Notes: generated by a model from the sequence alone, not told the origin. DNA of 64,000 bases from Alteribacillus bidgolensis (GCF_002886255.1 NZ_KZ614149.1:3100001-3164000); one strand, 5' to 3'. Positions 33,363 through 42,313 are shown, numbered from the stretch's first letter. A program made the numbers and translations.

Positions 33363-35033
33363 TTACATTTTTTCTGGAGCAGAAACACCAATTAATCTCA
33401 TACCGTTTTGTAAGGTGGTTTGTACAGCTTTGACCAACACTAGACGTGCTTTTGTTTTCCTTTCATCCTCGCTGTCAACGACCCGTTCCGCATTGTAAAA
33501 ACTGTGGAAAGCAGACGATAGTTCATGCAAGTAATTGGTGATGCGGTGTGGAGCATATTTTTCTGCAGCTAAGGCTACAATTTCAGGAAATTCACCCATT
33601 TTTTTTAACAGGTCATATTCTTTTTCTGTTGCCACAGCACTTAGATCAACCTCAGGCTCATAAGTAAATCCTTTTTCTTCTGCTTGTCTAAATATACTAC
33701 ATAAACGAGCATGAGCATATTGAACGTAATATACCGGATTTTCATTGGACTGGGATTTTGCCAGATCCAAATCAAAATCTAAATGTGTATCCGCACTTCT
33801 CATCGCAAAGAAATAACGCGTCGCGTCTATTCCGACTTCCTCCATTAAATCGCGCAGTGTCACTGCTTTACCGGTACGTTTACTCATTTTTACTTTTTCT
33901 CCGTTTTCGTACAAGTTCACCATCTGAATGATTTGGGTTTCAAGCTGCTCCTTATTATATCCCAGCGCTTGTACTGCTGCACACATCCGGGGAATATAAC
34001 CGTGATGGTCTGCTCCCCATATGTTAATGACTTTTTCAAAGCCGCGTTCAAATTTATTTTTATGGTAAGCAATATCCGGAGTCAAATAAGTGTAAGTACC
34101 ATCGCTCTTTACTAGTACTCGGTCCTTGTCATCTCCGTAGTTGGTTGATTTAAACCAGACCGCACCGTCTTCTTTATATACCTCCTGGCTTTCCTCTAAG
34201 AGTTGAAGTGTCTCTTCAATTTTGCCGTCTTCATAAAGGGACGTTTCTGAAAACCAAACATCAAAATCAACCCCGAAATCGAGCAGGTCTTGCTTAAGCT
34301 TTTCCATTTCCCGCTTTAGGCCGTACTCACGGAAAAAAGCCAGCCGTTCTTCTTTTTCGACATCGACATATTGTTCGCCGTGTTCGTCTGCTAACTCTTT
34401 TCCAAATTGCTGAACATCTGCTCCGTGATAGCCATCCTCCGGCATGTCTGCATCAATACCTAGAGCCTGTAAATAACGAGCTTCTACCGATAGGGCGAGA
34501 TTTGAAATTTGGTTGCCGGCGTCGTTAATGTAATACTCTCTGGTGACGTCATATCCTGCCATATTTAATATGTTGCAAAGGGAATCACCTACCGCTGCTC
34601 CTCGGGCATGCCCTAGGTGTAGATTACCAGTGGGATTGGCAGAAACAAATTCCACTTGTACTTTTTCCTGCCCGCCATAATTAGTCTTCCCGTAGGCCTT
34701 TCCTTCATTGACTATAGAAGGAATCAAATCACGTAAATAACTATTATCAAGAAAAAAATTAATAAATCCCGGGCCTGCTATTTCCATTTTTTCAATAGAG
34801 GCCTTGGATTTATCAAAGTTTGAGGTTATATCTTCTGCAATGAGTCTAGGCGCTTTTTTGGCAACACCAGCTAACTGCATGGCTAAGTTAGTCGCAAAAT
34901 CACCATGCTCTTTTTCCTTAGGTGTTTCTAGTATGATAACCGGCAGCTCATCTTTTGTAACGATTCCTGCTTTTTCAGCTGCTTGAGCGACTTCTTCTTT
35001 TATTCGTTCCTTCATCTGTTCCACGATGTTCAC
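33363..35033 (-). CDS. argS: Arginyl-tRNA synthetase
   Basis: This class I synthetase charges tRNA-Arg. The 556-residue product has the N-terminal Add-1 domain (about 1-110), the HIGH motif as NLHLGHARG, the KMSKR loop (KVKMSKRTGKAV) and the DALR anticodon domain ending GMRLIGVSAPEKM. It follows ywiB by 2 bases, as in B. subtilis (ywiB-argS). Confidence 0.97.
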   Translation of the reverse strand: MNIVEQMKERIKEEVAQAAEKAGIVTKDELPVIILETPKEKEHGDFATNLAMQLAGVAKKAPRLIAEDITSNFDKSKASIEKMEIAGPGFINFFLDNSYLRDLIPSIVNEGKAYGKTNYGGQEKVQVEFVSANPTGNLHLGHARGAAVGDSLCNILNMAGYDVTREYYINDAGNQISNLALSVEARYLQALGIDADMPEDGYHGADVQQFGKELADEHGEQYVDVEKEERLAFFREYGLKREMEKLKQDLLDFGVDFDVWFSETSLYEDGKIEETLQLLEESQEVYKEDGAVWFKSTNYGDDKDRVLVKSDGTYTYLTPDIAYHKNKFERGFEKVINIWGADHHGYIPRMCAAVQALGYNKEQLETQIIQMVNLYENGEKVKMSKRTGKAVTLRDLMEEVGIDATRYFFAMRSADTHLDFDLDLAKSQSNENPVYYVQYAHARLCSIFRQAEEKGFTYEPEVDLSAVATEKEYDLLKKMGEFPEIVALAAEKYAPHRITNYLHELSSAFHSFYNAERVVDSEDERKTKARLVLVKAVQTTLQNGMRLIGVSAPEKM

Positions 35034-35035
35034 GT

Positions 35036-35473
35036 TTATGTTTCCTCCTCTATTGAAATAGTAACATCATATCGTCCGGCAGCGGAACCTTGTAAGGTTA
35101 AGTCATAACCAAATTGAATTCGTCCGGTTTTTCCACTGTCAGACCACATAACAGCTACTTGATCTGTTTCTGCTTCTGTTCTTAGTTTTCCAAAAGGGGT
35201 TTCGTAACTTCCTTCGGTAATTTCTCCATATTGATAAAGCTGTCGCATTGCCACAGATCCTGAGCGAATCACTGTAATTTCCTGTTCCCCTACTTTTAAA
35301 ACAGTAGACACCTCACCTATGTCATCTAACTCTTCTTTAAAATTAACATAAGTGAAATTATTTTTTTTATAAAGCTCACCTTTTGCTTCGAGGTTTACCT
35401 GGTCTTTTTCACCTTGTTGACGAATGTTTGTCGTCATTTTCACTTCTACCGGCGTTTTGAGGGTTTCAGACAT
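35036..35473 (-). CDS. ywiB: DUF1934 beta-barrel protein (YwiB)
   Basis: The 145-residue protein is of the YwiB/DUF1934 family, small calycin-like beta-barrels of unknown function. The alternating strand pattern is clear: VEVKMTTNIRQQ, NFTYVNFKEE, QEITVIRSGSVAMRQLYQYG, ETPFGKLRTEAE, GRIQFGYDLTLQG. Conserved tight linkage upstream of argS supports the call. Confidence 0.88.
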   Translation of the reverse strand: MSETLKTPVEVKMTTNIRQQGEKDQVNLEAKGELYKKNNFTYVNFKEELDDIGEVSTVLKVGEQEITVIRSGSVAMRQLYQYGEITEGSYETPFGKLRTEAETDQVAVMWSDSGKTGRIQFGYDLTLQGSAAGRYDVTISIEEET

Positions 35474-35500
35474 GCTTTATTCACTCTCCTTCTGATTTAC

Positions 35501-35560
35501 GGAAGCCTTAGTTATTACTTATACTTTATTCCTTTAACAAAGGTAAATTTTAAAGTATAA
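35501..35560 (+). repeat. Two-hairpin repeat, copy 9 (right half)
   Basis: GGAAGCCTTAGTTATTACTT, ATACTTTATTCCTTTAACAA, TTTTAAAGTATAA. The left arm is missing. It is between ywiB and the decayed PAP2 gene. Confidence 0.7.
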
Positions 35561-35753
35561 ATAAGGCACGTCCATTTTTAACCAGGTCTGAGCAGCAGGG
35601 AAGATTTTTTCCTTTCTAGTATTTCTCCGTATAGAAAGTGTAGCGATTCCTTATGAAGCATGCAAGGAGAAACGAAAATTTCCTTTATTTCACGGGCGTT
35701 GCTGCAAATGATCTGATTATAAACACTCTATGTACGAAATCTTTTATCTATTC

Positions 35754-36197
35754 CTACGGAAAATGCTTCGCGTCTGTTTTCCAATGACGATTTGTATACT
35801 GCCTTTGTTTCCAAATTGTTACTGCTATTACAGCCATTCCAGCTCCAAAAAGAAAACCCGCCATGATATCGATAGGATAATGATGACCAACAAATATGCG
35901 CGATATAATGACGAGAAGGGAGAACTCAAAAGCTGCAGCTCCTGCTTTTTTACTTACCAGCTATAGCAAAACGATGATGCCTGATCACCTAGGAAAAGAA
36001 GGAGATGCTCCTCTTTCTATCACCAGTATAACACTTTCATCATTCATAAAAGGCCTTGGCCTGTTCATAGATATTTTAATCAACTGGTTTATTCCCAGCG
36101 CAATGATTAAAGTAATTATTTCTAATACTCCCCCTAGAGGCTGCTTCGTAAACAATAATAGCTTCACAGATAGAATTCCGAATATAATGCAGTACAA
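35754..36197 (-). pseudogene. PAP2-family phosphatase, decayed
   Basis: Read on the minus strand, one frame gives a PAP2 (lipid phosphatase) core: KISMNRPRPF (motif 1), GASPSFP then a stop where PS(D/G)H is expected (motif 2), a second stop, and SRIFVGHHYPIDIMAGFLFG (motif 3). At least two in-frame stops and the loss of the motif 2 histidine kill the enzyme. The N-terminal helices are missing, and the reading frame enters repeat copy 10 at 36197. An intact ancestor would be an undecaprenyl-pyrophosphatase or phosphatidic-acid-phosphatase type membrane enzyme. Confidence 0.75.
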
Positions 36198-36198
36198 A

Positions 36199-36287
36199 CT
36201 CGCCTTGCTGCCGAATTCTTTTTAGCAGAAGGCGTAGTTTTACTTGTACTTTGATTCTTCAATAAACTTATACTTTCCAAAGTATAA
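36199..36287 (+). repeat. Two-hairpin repeat, copy 10
   Basis: CTCGCCTTGCTGCCGAATTC, AGCAGAAGGCGTAGTTTTAC, TTGTACTTTGATTCTTCAAT and CTTTCCAAAGTATAA. It joins the broken 5' end of the PAP2 pseudogene to the terminator of the parMR-like operon. Confidence 0.75.
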
Positions 36288-36331
36288 AAAACGCATGGCA
36301 GCATCCAGCCATGCTGTATTACCTGCCATGC
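36286..36331 (-). terminator. Intrinsic terminator of the ParMR-like operon
   Basis: On the minus strand GCATGGCAG, loop containing CATGGCTGGATG, CTGCCATGC, followed by G and six T. The 9-bp arms are perfect. Confidence 0.85.
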
Positions 36332-36391
36332 CATTAATCTTTTCAAACAAATACAAGTCTATCTCCTATAACCCCTCTATTTTCTGCGTAA

Positions 36392-36946
36392 CTAATTTAT
36401 GTTTTGTCGTTTTAATTTATTTTTGGCGCGTTTTAAAGGAGAAAGCTTTTCTTGTTTTTGTTTATTTTTCTCTTTAAGGTTGAAGTTTTCAGCATCTTGC
36501 CTGTTTTTATCATCCATCGTTTCTTCCGGTGATTTTTTCTCCTGTTCTTCAAAAGAACTAGAAGTTTCTGTTTTTGGTTGAGGCGGTGCAGGGAGGTGAA
36601 CGCTCGAAGCAGCAGACTCCCTTGATCCCGGCTGCATTAATAGAAGTCTTATAGCGTTTCCTACGAATACTTTCCCCTCTTCACTCTCTAAAAAGGATTG
36701 TTGTTCCTTGTTCAATCCATCTGAAGGAATAGAGAGGTTCAAATGATTTTCAAGCTGAGACTGCTGCGCTCGCTGTGACTCTAATCCTTTTTTAATCAAA
36801 TGTTCGGTTAAACGGTTTCTACTCCAATCAGGCTCCTCTTCTAAAATTTGATTGAATTCATCGACCCAATCCGCTTTTAAAGAAGGAGCAAACGTCCGGC
36901 CGAGACCTTTTACATACCCTGCTTTATTCCCTTTAGAATTGGACAC
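36392..36946 (-). CDS. ParR-like ribbon-helix-helix centromere-binding protein (inferred)
   Basis: I do not recognise this 184-residue protein by family, but its parts fit a ParR adaptor. Residues about 15-55 (FAPSLKADWVDEFNQIL then WSRNRLTEHLIKKGLE) have the strand-helix-helix pattern of RHH DNA-binding domains. A second helical block follows (QSFLESEEGKVFVGNAIRLL), then a Pro/Gln/Lys-rich disordered tail ending in a basic segment KLSPLKRAKNKLKRQN. It lies 35 bases downstream of the actin-like gene and shares its terminator, the order of plasmid parM-parR operons. The start is GTG with AAAGGGGG 8 bases upstream. Confidence 0.6.
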   Translation of the reverse strand: MSNSKGNKAGYVKGLGRTFAPSLKADWVDEFNQILEEEPDWSRNRLTEHLIKKGLESQRAQQSQLENHLNLSIPSDGLNKEQQSFLESEEGKVFVGNAIRLLLMQPGSRESAASSVHLPAPPQPKTETSSSFEEQEKKSPEETMDDKNRQDAENFNLKEKNKQKQEKLSPLKRAKNKLKRQNIN

Positions 36947-36981
36947 GCCACCACCCCCTTTCTAATTCCCTGAATTAAATG

Positions 36982-38283
36982 TTAGTTGACCGGCTCTAGT
37001 TCTGCTTCTTCTTTTTCTGTAAGCTGAATGAGGTTAGCAATTAAATACCCTCTAGAAGTGAAAAATGGTGCTTCTTCCACTTTATCCGGCATAATTACCC
37101 ACTCTTGTCCTTGAAGTTCCATAAACTTCTCTTGTACCTCTTTGAACACAGGATATCCAAATAGAACGCCTCCGCCTACTAAAACCAGTTCATCGACACC
37201 GGCACTATTCCATGCGGAAGTAAGTGCTTTTTTGTGGTCGTTCGCATATTTACGAATTTCTTCCATAACAAGCTCTGTGATGTCGGTTGTTTTTTTAGAT
37301 TTCAGCAGCCGCACTTCAAAGGTTGGTGTATCCGCTTCCCCTCTAATTACTTCCAGAATACTAGGCTCGATTACTTCACTCATGAACTCCTCACGAGATT
37401 GGTAAGCACGTTCTGAATCGTCTAAATCAAATAATTCTTTCAATGCTCTAAATTCATCAAGATTGTCCACTTTTTCTCTAATTCTGTCGATATAAGGGTT
37501 CGTTCCTTCGATATCAAGACTTTGTGATAAATTCCCGTCAATACCTTCTTCGGTAAAAATAATCATTTCTGAAGTGCCTGCTCCTAAATCACCTAATGCA
37601 TAAGTCTCCGACAACCGATCCTGCAGAGATGTTTCCACTAACTCACCTTGCTGGATATCAAAATTTAAAGAAAGATCTGTTATTGCTCCTTCACCATACA
37701 TTTTTCCGCTTCCAATCACCAAAGTTACGGATTTCTTCTCTAAAGGTCCGTCCATAAATTCTACTGTATGCGTTCCTTTTACACTTTCTAAGGCTTTTTC
37801 AGAACCTAATTCTTTAATTTCGCTAACTGGAAGTCCACCGGCATAAGGAATGTGTATTTCTTCTTTATTTTCTTTCGCAGCCATTACTGCTAAACCTGAG
37901 ATGGTAGTTATAACATGAAGATCATTGGAGAACTTTGTTGTGGACATATTCTTTTGTGTATCCTCTATTGGATTATACGTCGGTTCTTCTTTTCCTTTTT
38001 TATTCCTAGCATAATGACCAACATACACGTATCTCTCTTGATTTACAGTAGACAGTGATTTTGAGGTGATTTTTAAATGAAGCTTTTTTTCTATCGTATT
38101 TGTTTCTGTGGAGCCTTCGACGGCAGACTTTTTATCCTCTGCTGGAGCCACAATAGTAGGAATTGCAAAGGATGCAATATTCCCGTGTCTATTTAAGTAG
38201 CTGAATTTCGCACTTTTATTTCCTTGGTCAACCCCTGAGATTATTATATTTTTATCGTAGAGTTTTTGGATAACATCTAACAT
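36982..38283 (-). CDS. ParM/Alp-type actin-like ATPase
   Basis: The 433-residue protein has the actin-fold phosphate 1 motif DQGNKSAKF (19-27), phosphate 2 motif LGDLGAGTSEMIIF (230-243, with DLGAGT at 232-237) and adenosine motif LVLVGGGVLFG (366-376). This is the ParM/AlfA/Alp7A plan of filaments that push plasmid copies apart. It is longer than E. coli ParM (~320) or Alp7A (~396). The ATG 38283 has CGGAGGAG just upstream; an in-frame codon at 38370 would run into the repeats. On a chromosome it may be a plasmid remnant or a recruited system. No plasmid replication gene is in the window. Confidence 0.82.
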   Translation of the reverse strand: MLDVIQKLYDKNIIISGVDQGNKSAKFSYLNRHGNIASFAIPTIVAPAEDKKSAVEGSTETNTIEKKLHLKITSKSLSTVNQERYVYVGHYARNKKGKEEPTYNPIEDTQKNMSTTKFSNDLHVITTISGLAVMAAKENKEEIHIPYAGGLPVSEIKELGSEKALESVKGTHTVEFMDGPLEKKSVTLVIGSGKMYGEGAITDLSLNFDIQQGELVETSLQDRLSETYALGDLGAGTSEMIIFTEEGIDGNLSQSLDIEGTNPYIDRIREKVDNLDEFRALKELFDLDDSERAYQSREEFMSEVIEPSILEVIRGEADTPTFEVRLLKSKKTTDITELVMEEIRKYANDHKKALTSAWNSAGVDELVLVGGGVLFGYPVFKEVQEKFMELQGQEWVIMPDKVEEAPFFTSRGYLIANLIQLTEKEEAELEPVN

Positions 38284-38353
38284 TTTTTCTCCTCCGTTCT
38301 GGATTTTTCTGATATAGTCTTCCAAATTAAAACATAAAGGCATTTCATAGATT

Positions 38354-38382
38354 AGTATAAATGAATTCAAACATGTTCACAA
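38354..38382 (-). promoter_or_regulatory. Promoter of the ParM-like operon, overlapping the centromere repeats
   Basis: On the minus strand TTGTGA (38382-38377), 17 bases, TATACT (38359-38354). The -35 lies inside the palindrome and first heptamer pair, so a protein bound to the repeats would block it: the classical ParR autoregulation layout. Confidence 0.6.
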
Positions 38383-38537
38383 ACATGTTTGTGAAAAAAC
38401 CATATTTTCTTTTTTATTAAGGTATTAGAAACACACGGATGATTTTAAATTATCAAACAAGTTAACCAACATGTTTGTAAATATTCTTAGCATGTTTATT
38501 AACATAACTCCAAAACTTGTTGATTAACATGTTGATC
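38370..38537. repeat. Centromere-like (parC) array of ACATGTT heptamer pairs
   Basis: Eight heptamers close to ACATGTT fall in four pairs, each with starts exactly 12 bp apart: 38371/38383, 38457/38469, 38490/38502 and 38515/38527. The general unit is AACATGTTnA-n2-AACATGTT. The first pair contains a perfect 20-bp palindrome TTCACAAACATGTTTGTGAA (38376-38395). Position upstream of the actin-like gene and overlap with its promoter match parC sites of ParMRC plasmid systems. Confidence 0.7.
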
Positions 38538-38705
38538 TGATGAAGGAACCCCCTTTCTGAAATCTCTTTTCTCTTATTATACGTAAACTATCTTTTCTTT
38601 CGGGTTACATTTTCATTTCGAGCAGGAAAAATTTAAGCAAAAAAATATTTGAAAAACTAGACTGTCTCCTATTTCCTCACCTTGCTTACTACTTTTTTAT
38701 CATTC

Positions 38706-38752
38706 TAAAAGAGACCGGCCCAAATACATTCATGCTGCTGCCAGTCTCTTTT
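38706..38752 (-). terminator. Intrinsic terminator of the cyclodeaminase-family gene
   Basis: On the minus strand AAGAGACTGG, loop, CCGGTCTCTT then TTA; strong 10-bp stem with one wobble. Confidence 0.75.
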
Positions 38753-38759
38753 TGCTGTG

Positions 38760-39743
38760 TTACTCAGTAAATAACAAGCCTTTCTCCGCTTCTATCAACT
38801 TGTCGTATGCATAAACCGCTATTGCAGTATCCTGTACACCAGTCCCGGTTAAGTCACAGAAAGTGATCTCGTTCTCATTTTTTCTTCCTTGAGCTTTTCC
38901 CAAAGATAAATCTCCTAGTTCTACTATTTCACTTGTCTCCTTAATAACGCCTTTTTCAAGGGCATGGTGATGCTCTCCTAAGCGAAAGACTTGATTTTTA
39001 GAATCACATGCTAGGACATCTACTGCCCCTAACACTTCAGGATCAACCTCATTTTTCTCTTCAGCATCCGAACCCATAGCTGTAATATGAAGGCCTGGAT
39101 GCATCCATTCTTTTTGAATAATAGGTTCTTTAGCAGGAGTTGTTGTTATCACGGTGTCACACTGGCGAACTACCTGTTCTGCACAGTCAGCAGCCGTGAT
39201 TTTTACTTGAAGCTCATTTTCCATATCTTTTATATACGCGTTTACACGTTCCTCCCGACGTCCGTAAACGAAAACCTCTTTTATATGACGGACGAGACTT
39301 AATGCGCGCAATTGATATCTTGCTTGTGTTCCTGTTCCTATGATACCTGCTTTCTCTACATTTTGTTTGGCCAGGTATTTAGAAGCCATTGCACCAGCAA
39401 CCGCTGTCCGAACATCTGTTAAATACCCGTTATCTTGAAGAACTGCTTTTGGAAATCCAGTTTCCGTGCTAAAAAGAAGCATCATTCCGCTTAGGCTGGG
39501 GAGTCCTTTTGCATCGTTATTAAAAAAACCTGAAGAAATTTTTAACGCAAACTTATCAATCCCCTTTACATAGGCAGTCTTCACATCTACTTCTCCATTA
39601 TTCTCCGGGATATCTACTCGAAGAATTGGGGGCATAGTTACCTCCCCTTTTGCCAGCTTTTGAAACCCTTCCTCTATTAAATCCAATGCTTTCTTATTAA
39701 CATCTGTTACATTGCGGATTTCGTTTTCAGCAAAAATGTACAC
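38760..39743 (-). CDS. Ornithine cyclodeaminase / mu-crystallin family protein
   Basis: The ~327-residue NAD(P)-dependent enzyme has the substrate lysine region FALKISSGFFNN, LPSLSGMMLLFSTETGFPKAVL, the family motif LTDVRTAVAGAMASKYLA and the Rossmann motif AGIIGTGTQARYQLRAL. Relatives include ornithine cyclodeaminase, alanine dehydrogenase and the ectoine-utilisation protein EutC; the sequence cannot decide between them and no partner genes are present. I chose GTG 39743 because AAAGGAG lies 9 bases upstream and homology begins there; the codon at 39779 lies before that ribosome-binding site. Confidence 0.85.
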   Translation of the reverse strand: MYIFAENEIRNVTDVNKKALDLIEEGFQKLAKGEVTMPPILRVDIPENNGEVDVKTAYVKGIDKFALKISSGFFNNDAKGLPSLSGMMLLFSTETGFPKAVLQDNGYLTDVRTAVAGAMASKYLAKQNVEKAGIIGTGTQARYQLRALSLVRHIKEVFVYGRREERVNAYIKDMENELQVKITAADCAEQVVRQCDTVITTTPAKEPIIQKEWMHPGLHITAMGSDAEEKNEVDPEVLGAVDVLACDSKNQVFRLGEHHHALEKGVIKETSEIVELGDLSLGKAQGRKNENEITFCDLTGTGVQDTAIAVYAYDKLIEAEKGLLFTE

Positions 39744-39974
39744 AGAGTAATACTCCTTTCTCCAACAATTTTGATGCATTTACGACTTCATTTCCTCATA
39801 TTCCTACATGTTTTTTTTATTAAACCTTTATCTCTTAATTTATACAAATATTTTATATCTCCTGCTTTCTTACACTCCCGTTCTTTCATAGAATCATTTT
39901 TAATTCCATATATAAGTTTGAACTATCGTCAAACCGGGAATGCGGAATTAAAGAATTTGTGAAATAAGTTTTGG

Positions 39975-40753
39975 GACATGGGCAATCGTTAGAGATGGAC
40001 ACCGCGAAGAATTACTTGCAAAAACCACTAAAGATAAAGAAAATGACATATTATGGATGGCAAATTCTGCCATGCAAAAGATATCCATAATCCCCAGACT
40101 TATTCAGAAGAATCGGTGAGAACTTGAAAATAGTCTAAGACGATTGAAGCAAGATCGGCTCGACCTCTATCAAATCCATTGCCCGCCACCTCACATTTTA
40201 AAAGAAGGACATATGTTTAATGTGTTGGATAAACTCCAAAAAGAAGAAAAAATACGTTATTACGGTGTAAGTGTTGAGACTGTGGAAGAGTCTAGAAAAT
40301 CCAAATGTTCGTCCTTTAAAGTCATTTTTAATATTTTTCGGCAAAACCAATTGAACAGCTGCTGCCGATGGCAAAAAAAGGAGTTGGTATAATAACAAGA
40401 CTGCCCCTTGCAAATGGGCTTTTAACGAAAAAACAATAATTCAGAAGATGATCTTAACCGAAATGGAGAAGCTTTTCATGTTGGAGAAACGTTTGCTGGC
40501 CTTCCAATTGGAGTAGAGCTCAGTGAGGTTCTGCTGTGGATAGCCGAAGGCCGAAAAAAATATAACAAGGGCTGCGATCCGCTGGATATCAGATCATGAC
40601 CAAATTTCCTGAGTTATCCCCGGGTTTGGAAATGTAACAAATGGAAGACAATTAAAAGGAAGAACGGAAGCATCATTTTGTTCCAATGGCAAAGAACAGC
40701 TTTGTGCTTTTTATCAAAAAGAAGCGCTGCCTTATATAAGAGGAGCTTATTAA
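39975..40753 (+). pseudogene. Aldo/keto reductase, decayed
   Basis: Pieces in several frames assemble into an aldo/keto reductase: DGHREELLAKTTKDKENDI, then after a stop SLRRLKQDRLDLYQIHCPPP, LDKLQKEEKIRYYGVSVET, after a shift PIEQLLPMAKKKGVGIITRL and LANGLLTKKQ, and at the end SDHDQIS, VIPGFGNVTNGRQL, EALPYIRGAY. Stops and frameshifts are spread through it and the N-terminal barrel strands are missing, so it is a dead gene. Confidence 0.8.
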
Positions 40754-40806
40754 TTTTATCTGAAAAACAAACCGCATCGGGTACTAAATCAGGGGGGGTT
40801 AAAAGA

Positions 40807-41835
40807 ATGAAAAGTTGGAAAAAAGCAAGTTTTATATTTTTAAGTATTTACTTTTCCTTTTCTGCTGCTGCTTTTGCTAATGAAAGGTTTACAGATATCG
40901 ACAGCGATTATTGGGCTAATGAAGAAATTACCTATTTGGAAGAACATAACATTATTGGGGGTTATCCAAACGGTGAATTTCGGCCCGGAGATAAAGTAAC
41001 AAGATCCCAGGCTGCTCTTATGATTGCTGAAGCCCTTGAATTAGATACCAATAACCGGCCTGATCCTGATTTTGAAGACGTTGATGAATCATACTATGCG
41101 TATGACACTATTACAGCTATCTCTGATGAGGGAATAATTAATGGTCATGACGGTAAGTTTAGACCAAACGATAACTTGACTAGAGGACAGATGGCAGCTG
41201 TTTTGAACCGTGCCTTTACGTTGTCAGGAAGTGATTCTTTAGACTTTAAAGATGTAGAGGAAGATTACATTTTTTATAACGATATTCAATCAATAGCCAG
41301 TGCAAATATAACAACCGGTTACTCTGAAGATAATACGTTCCGCCCTGGCGAAAGTACAACAAGAGCTCAATTTTCTGTTTTTTGTGCAAGGGCTTTGAAT
41401 GATACATTTAAAGAAGAACCAGCTGACACACCGGCAATTACTTATTTTGATGAACGTATAGAAGAAGCAGAAGAATCCATTGAAATGGCCATGTATGAAC
41501 AATGGGAACAGGAATTTTATGAGAACGAACCTAAAGCTCCGTTTGAAGAATTAAAAGATACCTTTTTAACCTATTATACGAAAGACATTACAACCAACAG
41601 ATGGAAAGAATTTTATGAACAAGAGCTCGACAACTGGGGACCTGAACTTGCTCAAGCAATGCCATATCGGTCAATGGAGAATACTCATTTTACAGAGAGA
41701 ACAGACGATAAAGTTGTTATCGGGGGTACTGAACCTGAAAATGAACTTAACGGTCAAGAAACCTATTATGAATATACACTAGTTAAGCAAGACGGAGACT
41801 GGTATATTGATGAATTTTCAGGAACTCCACAATAA
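40807..41835 (+). CDS. S-layer homology domain protein
   Basis: The 342-residue secreted protein has a signal peptide (MKSWKKASFIFLSIYFSFSAAAFA, cleavage near 24) and three SLH repeats (about 27-80, 87-140, 146-205: FTDIDSDYWANEEITYLEE, FRPGDKVTRSQAALMIAEAL; FEDVDESYYAYDTI, FRPNDNLTRGQMAAVL; FKDVEEDYIFYNDI, FRPGESTTRAQFSVF). SLH domains hold proteins to pyruvylated wall polymer. The acidic C-terminal part (about 210-342, ending DWYIDEFSGTPQ) is unrecognised and looks like an NTF2/DUF-type ligand domain. ATG 40807 has AGGGGGG upstream; the longer frame from 40678 is pseudogene sequence. Confidence 0.88.
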   Translation: MKSWKKASFIFLSIYFSFSAAAFANERFTDIDSDYWANEEITYLEEHNIIGGYPNGEFRPGDKVTRSQAALMIAEALELDTNNRPDPDFEDVDESYYAYDTITAISDEGIINGHDGKFRPNDNLTRGQMAAVLNRAFTLSGSDSLDFKDVEEDYIFYNDIQSIASANITTGYSEDNTFRPGESTTRAQFSVFCARALNDTFKEEPADTPAITYFDERIEEAEESIEMAMYEQWEQEFYENEPKAPFEELKDTFLTYYTKDITTNRWKEFYEQELDNWGPELAQAMPYRSMENTHFTERTDDKVVIGGTEPENELNGQETYYEYTLVKQDGDWYIDEFSGTPQ

Positions 41836-41847
41836 AATTAATACTAG

Positions 41848-41876
41848 ACTAGGGAGCGGATGCTTCCTAGTTTTTT
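41848..41876 (+). terminator. Intrinsic terminator of the SLH gene
   Basis: ACTAGGGAGC, 4-base loop, GCTTCCTAGT (9 of 10 pairs) then TTTTT. Downstream, 41880-42210 holds no gene I can recognise. Confidence 0.9.
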
Positions 41877-42210
41877 ACGTGTGGGCTGGTTAAAGTCGAC
41901 TACGGGGTTGGCAGTGGGAACCGTTAGCGAATGGCAAGGTGGGAAAAAAGATAACATACACTGTAAATGGCGGACCCCTCCCCATTTATTTTTTTACAAA
42001 AATTTTAATGATGTTCACGTTTATGCTATTCCAATTCCTTGATACAATTTGCCTCCATTGTAAGTTTTCTAAAAGAACTGTTACAGCTGATTTAAATATT
42101 AAAGTGAAAACTAGTCGATTTATGAGCCTGAAGGCGATAATAGAGACGTAACTTCCCTAATACTATTTTCCGAATATACTTATCCATTCTAATAGTAGAA
42201 CTTTTCCCTC

Positions 42211-42267
42211 GTAGTTTTATTTATACTTTAATCAATTAGCAAATTTAAATTTTCCTAAAGTATAAAA
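42211..42267 (+). repeat. Two-hairpin repeat, copy 11 (right half)
   Basis: GTAGTTTTATTTATACTTTA, ATCAATTAGC and AATTTTCCTAAAGTATAA. It is about 47 bases before the M42 peptidase start. Confidence 0.7.
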
Positions 42268-42313
42268 AACTATATAATAGAACAAAAGAAATAGAAAAGG
42301 AGAGAGATACCAC

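Noticed and set aside
36164..36346. 60-codon minus-strand ORF near the parMR-like terminator
   Set aside because: It is a translation of the terminator and repeat copy 10, not a protein.
38370..38537. CRISPR array
   Set aside because: The repeated unit is a 7-base core in pairs without constant repeats of 23 bases or more and without uniform spacers; no cas genes.
41880..42150. Short plus-strand ORFs between the SLH and M42 genes
   Set aside because: 60-70 codons, no ribosome-binding site, no pattern of a real protein; probably decayed sequence.
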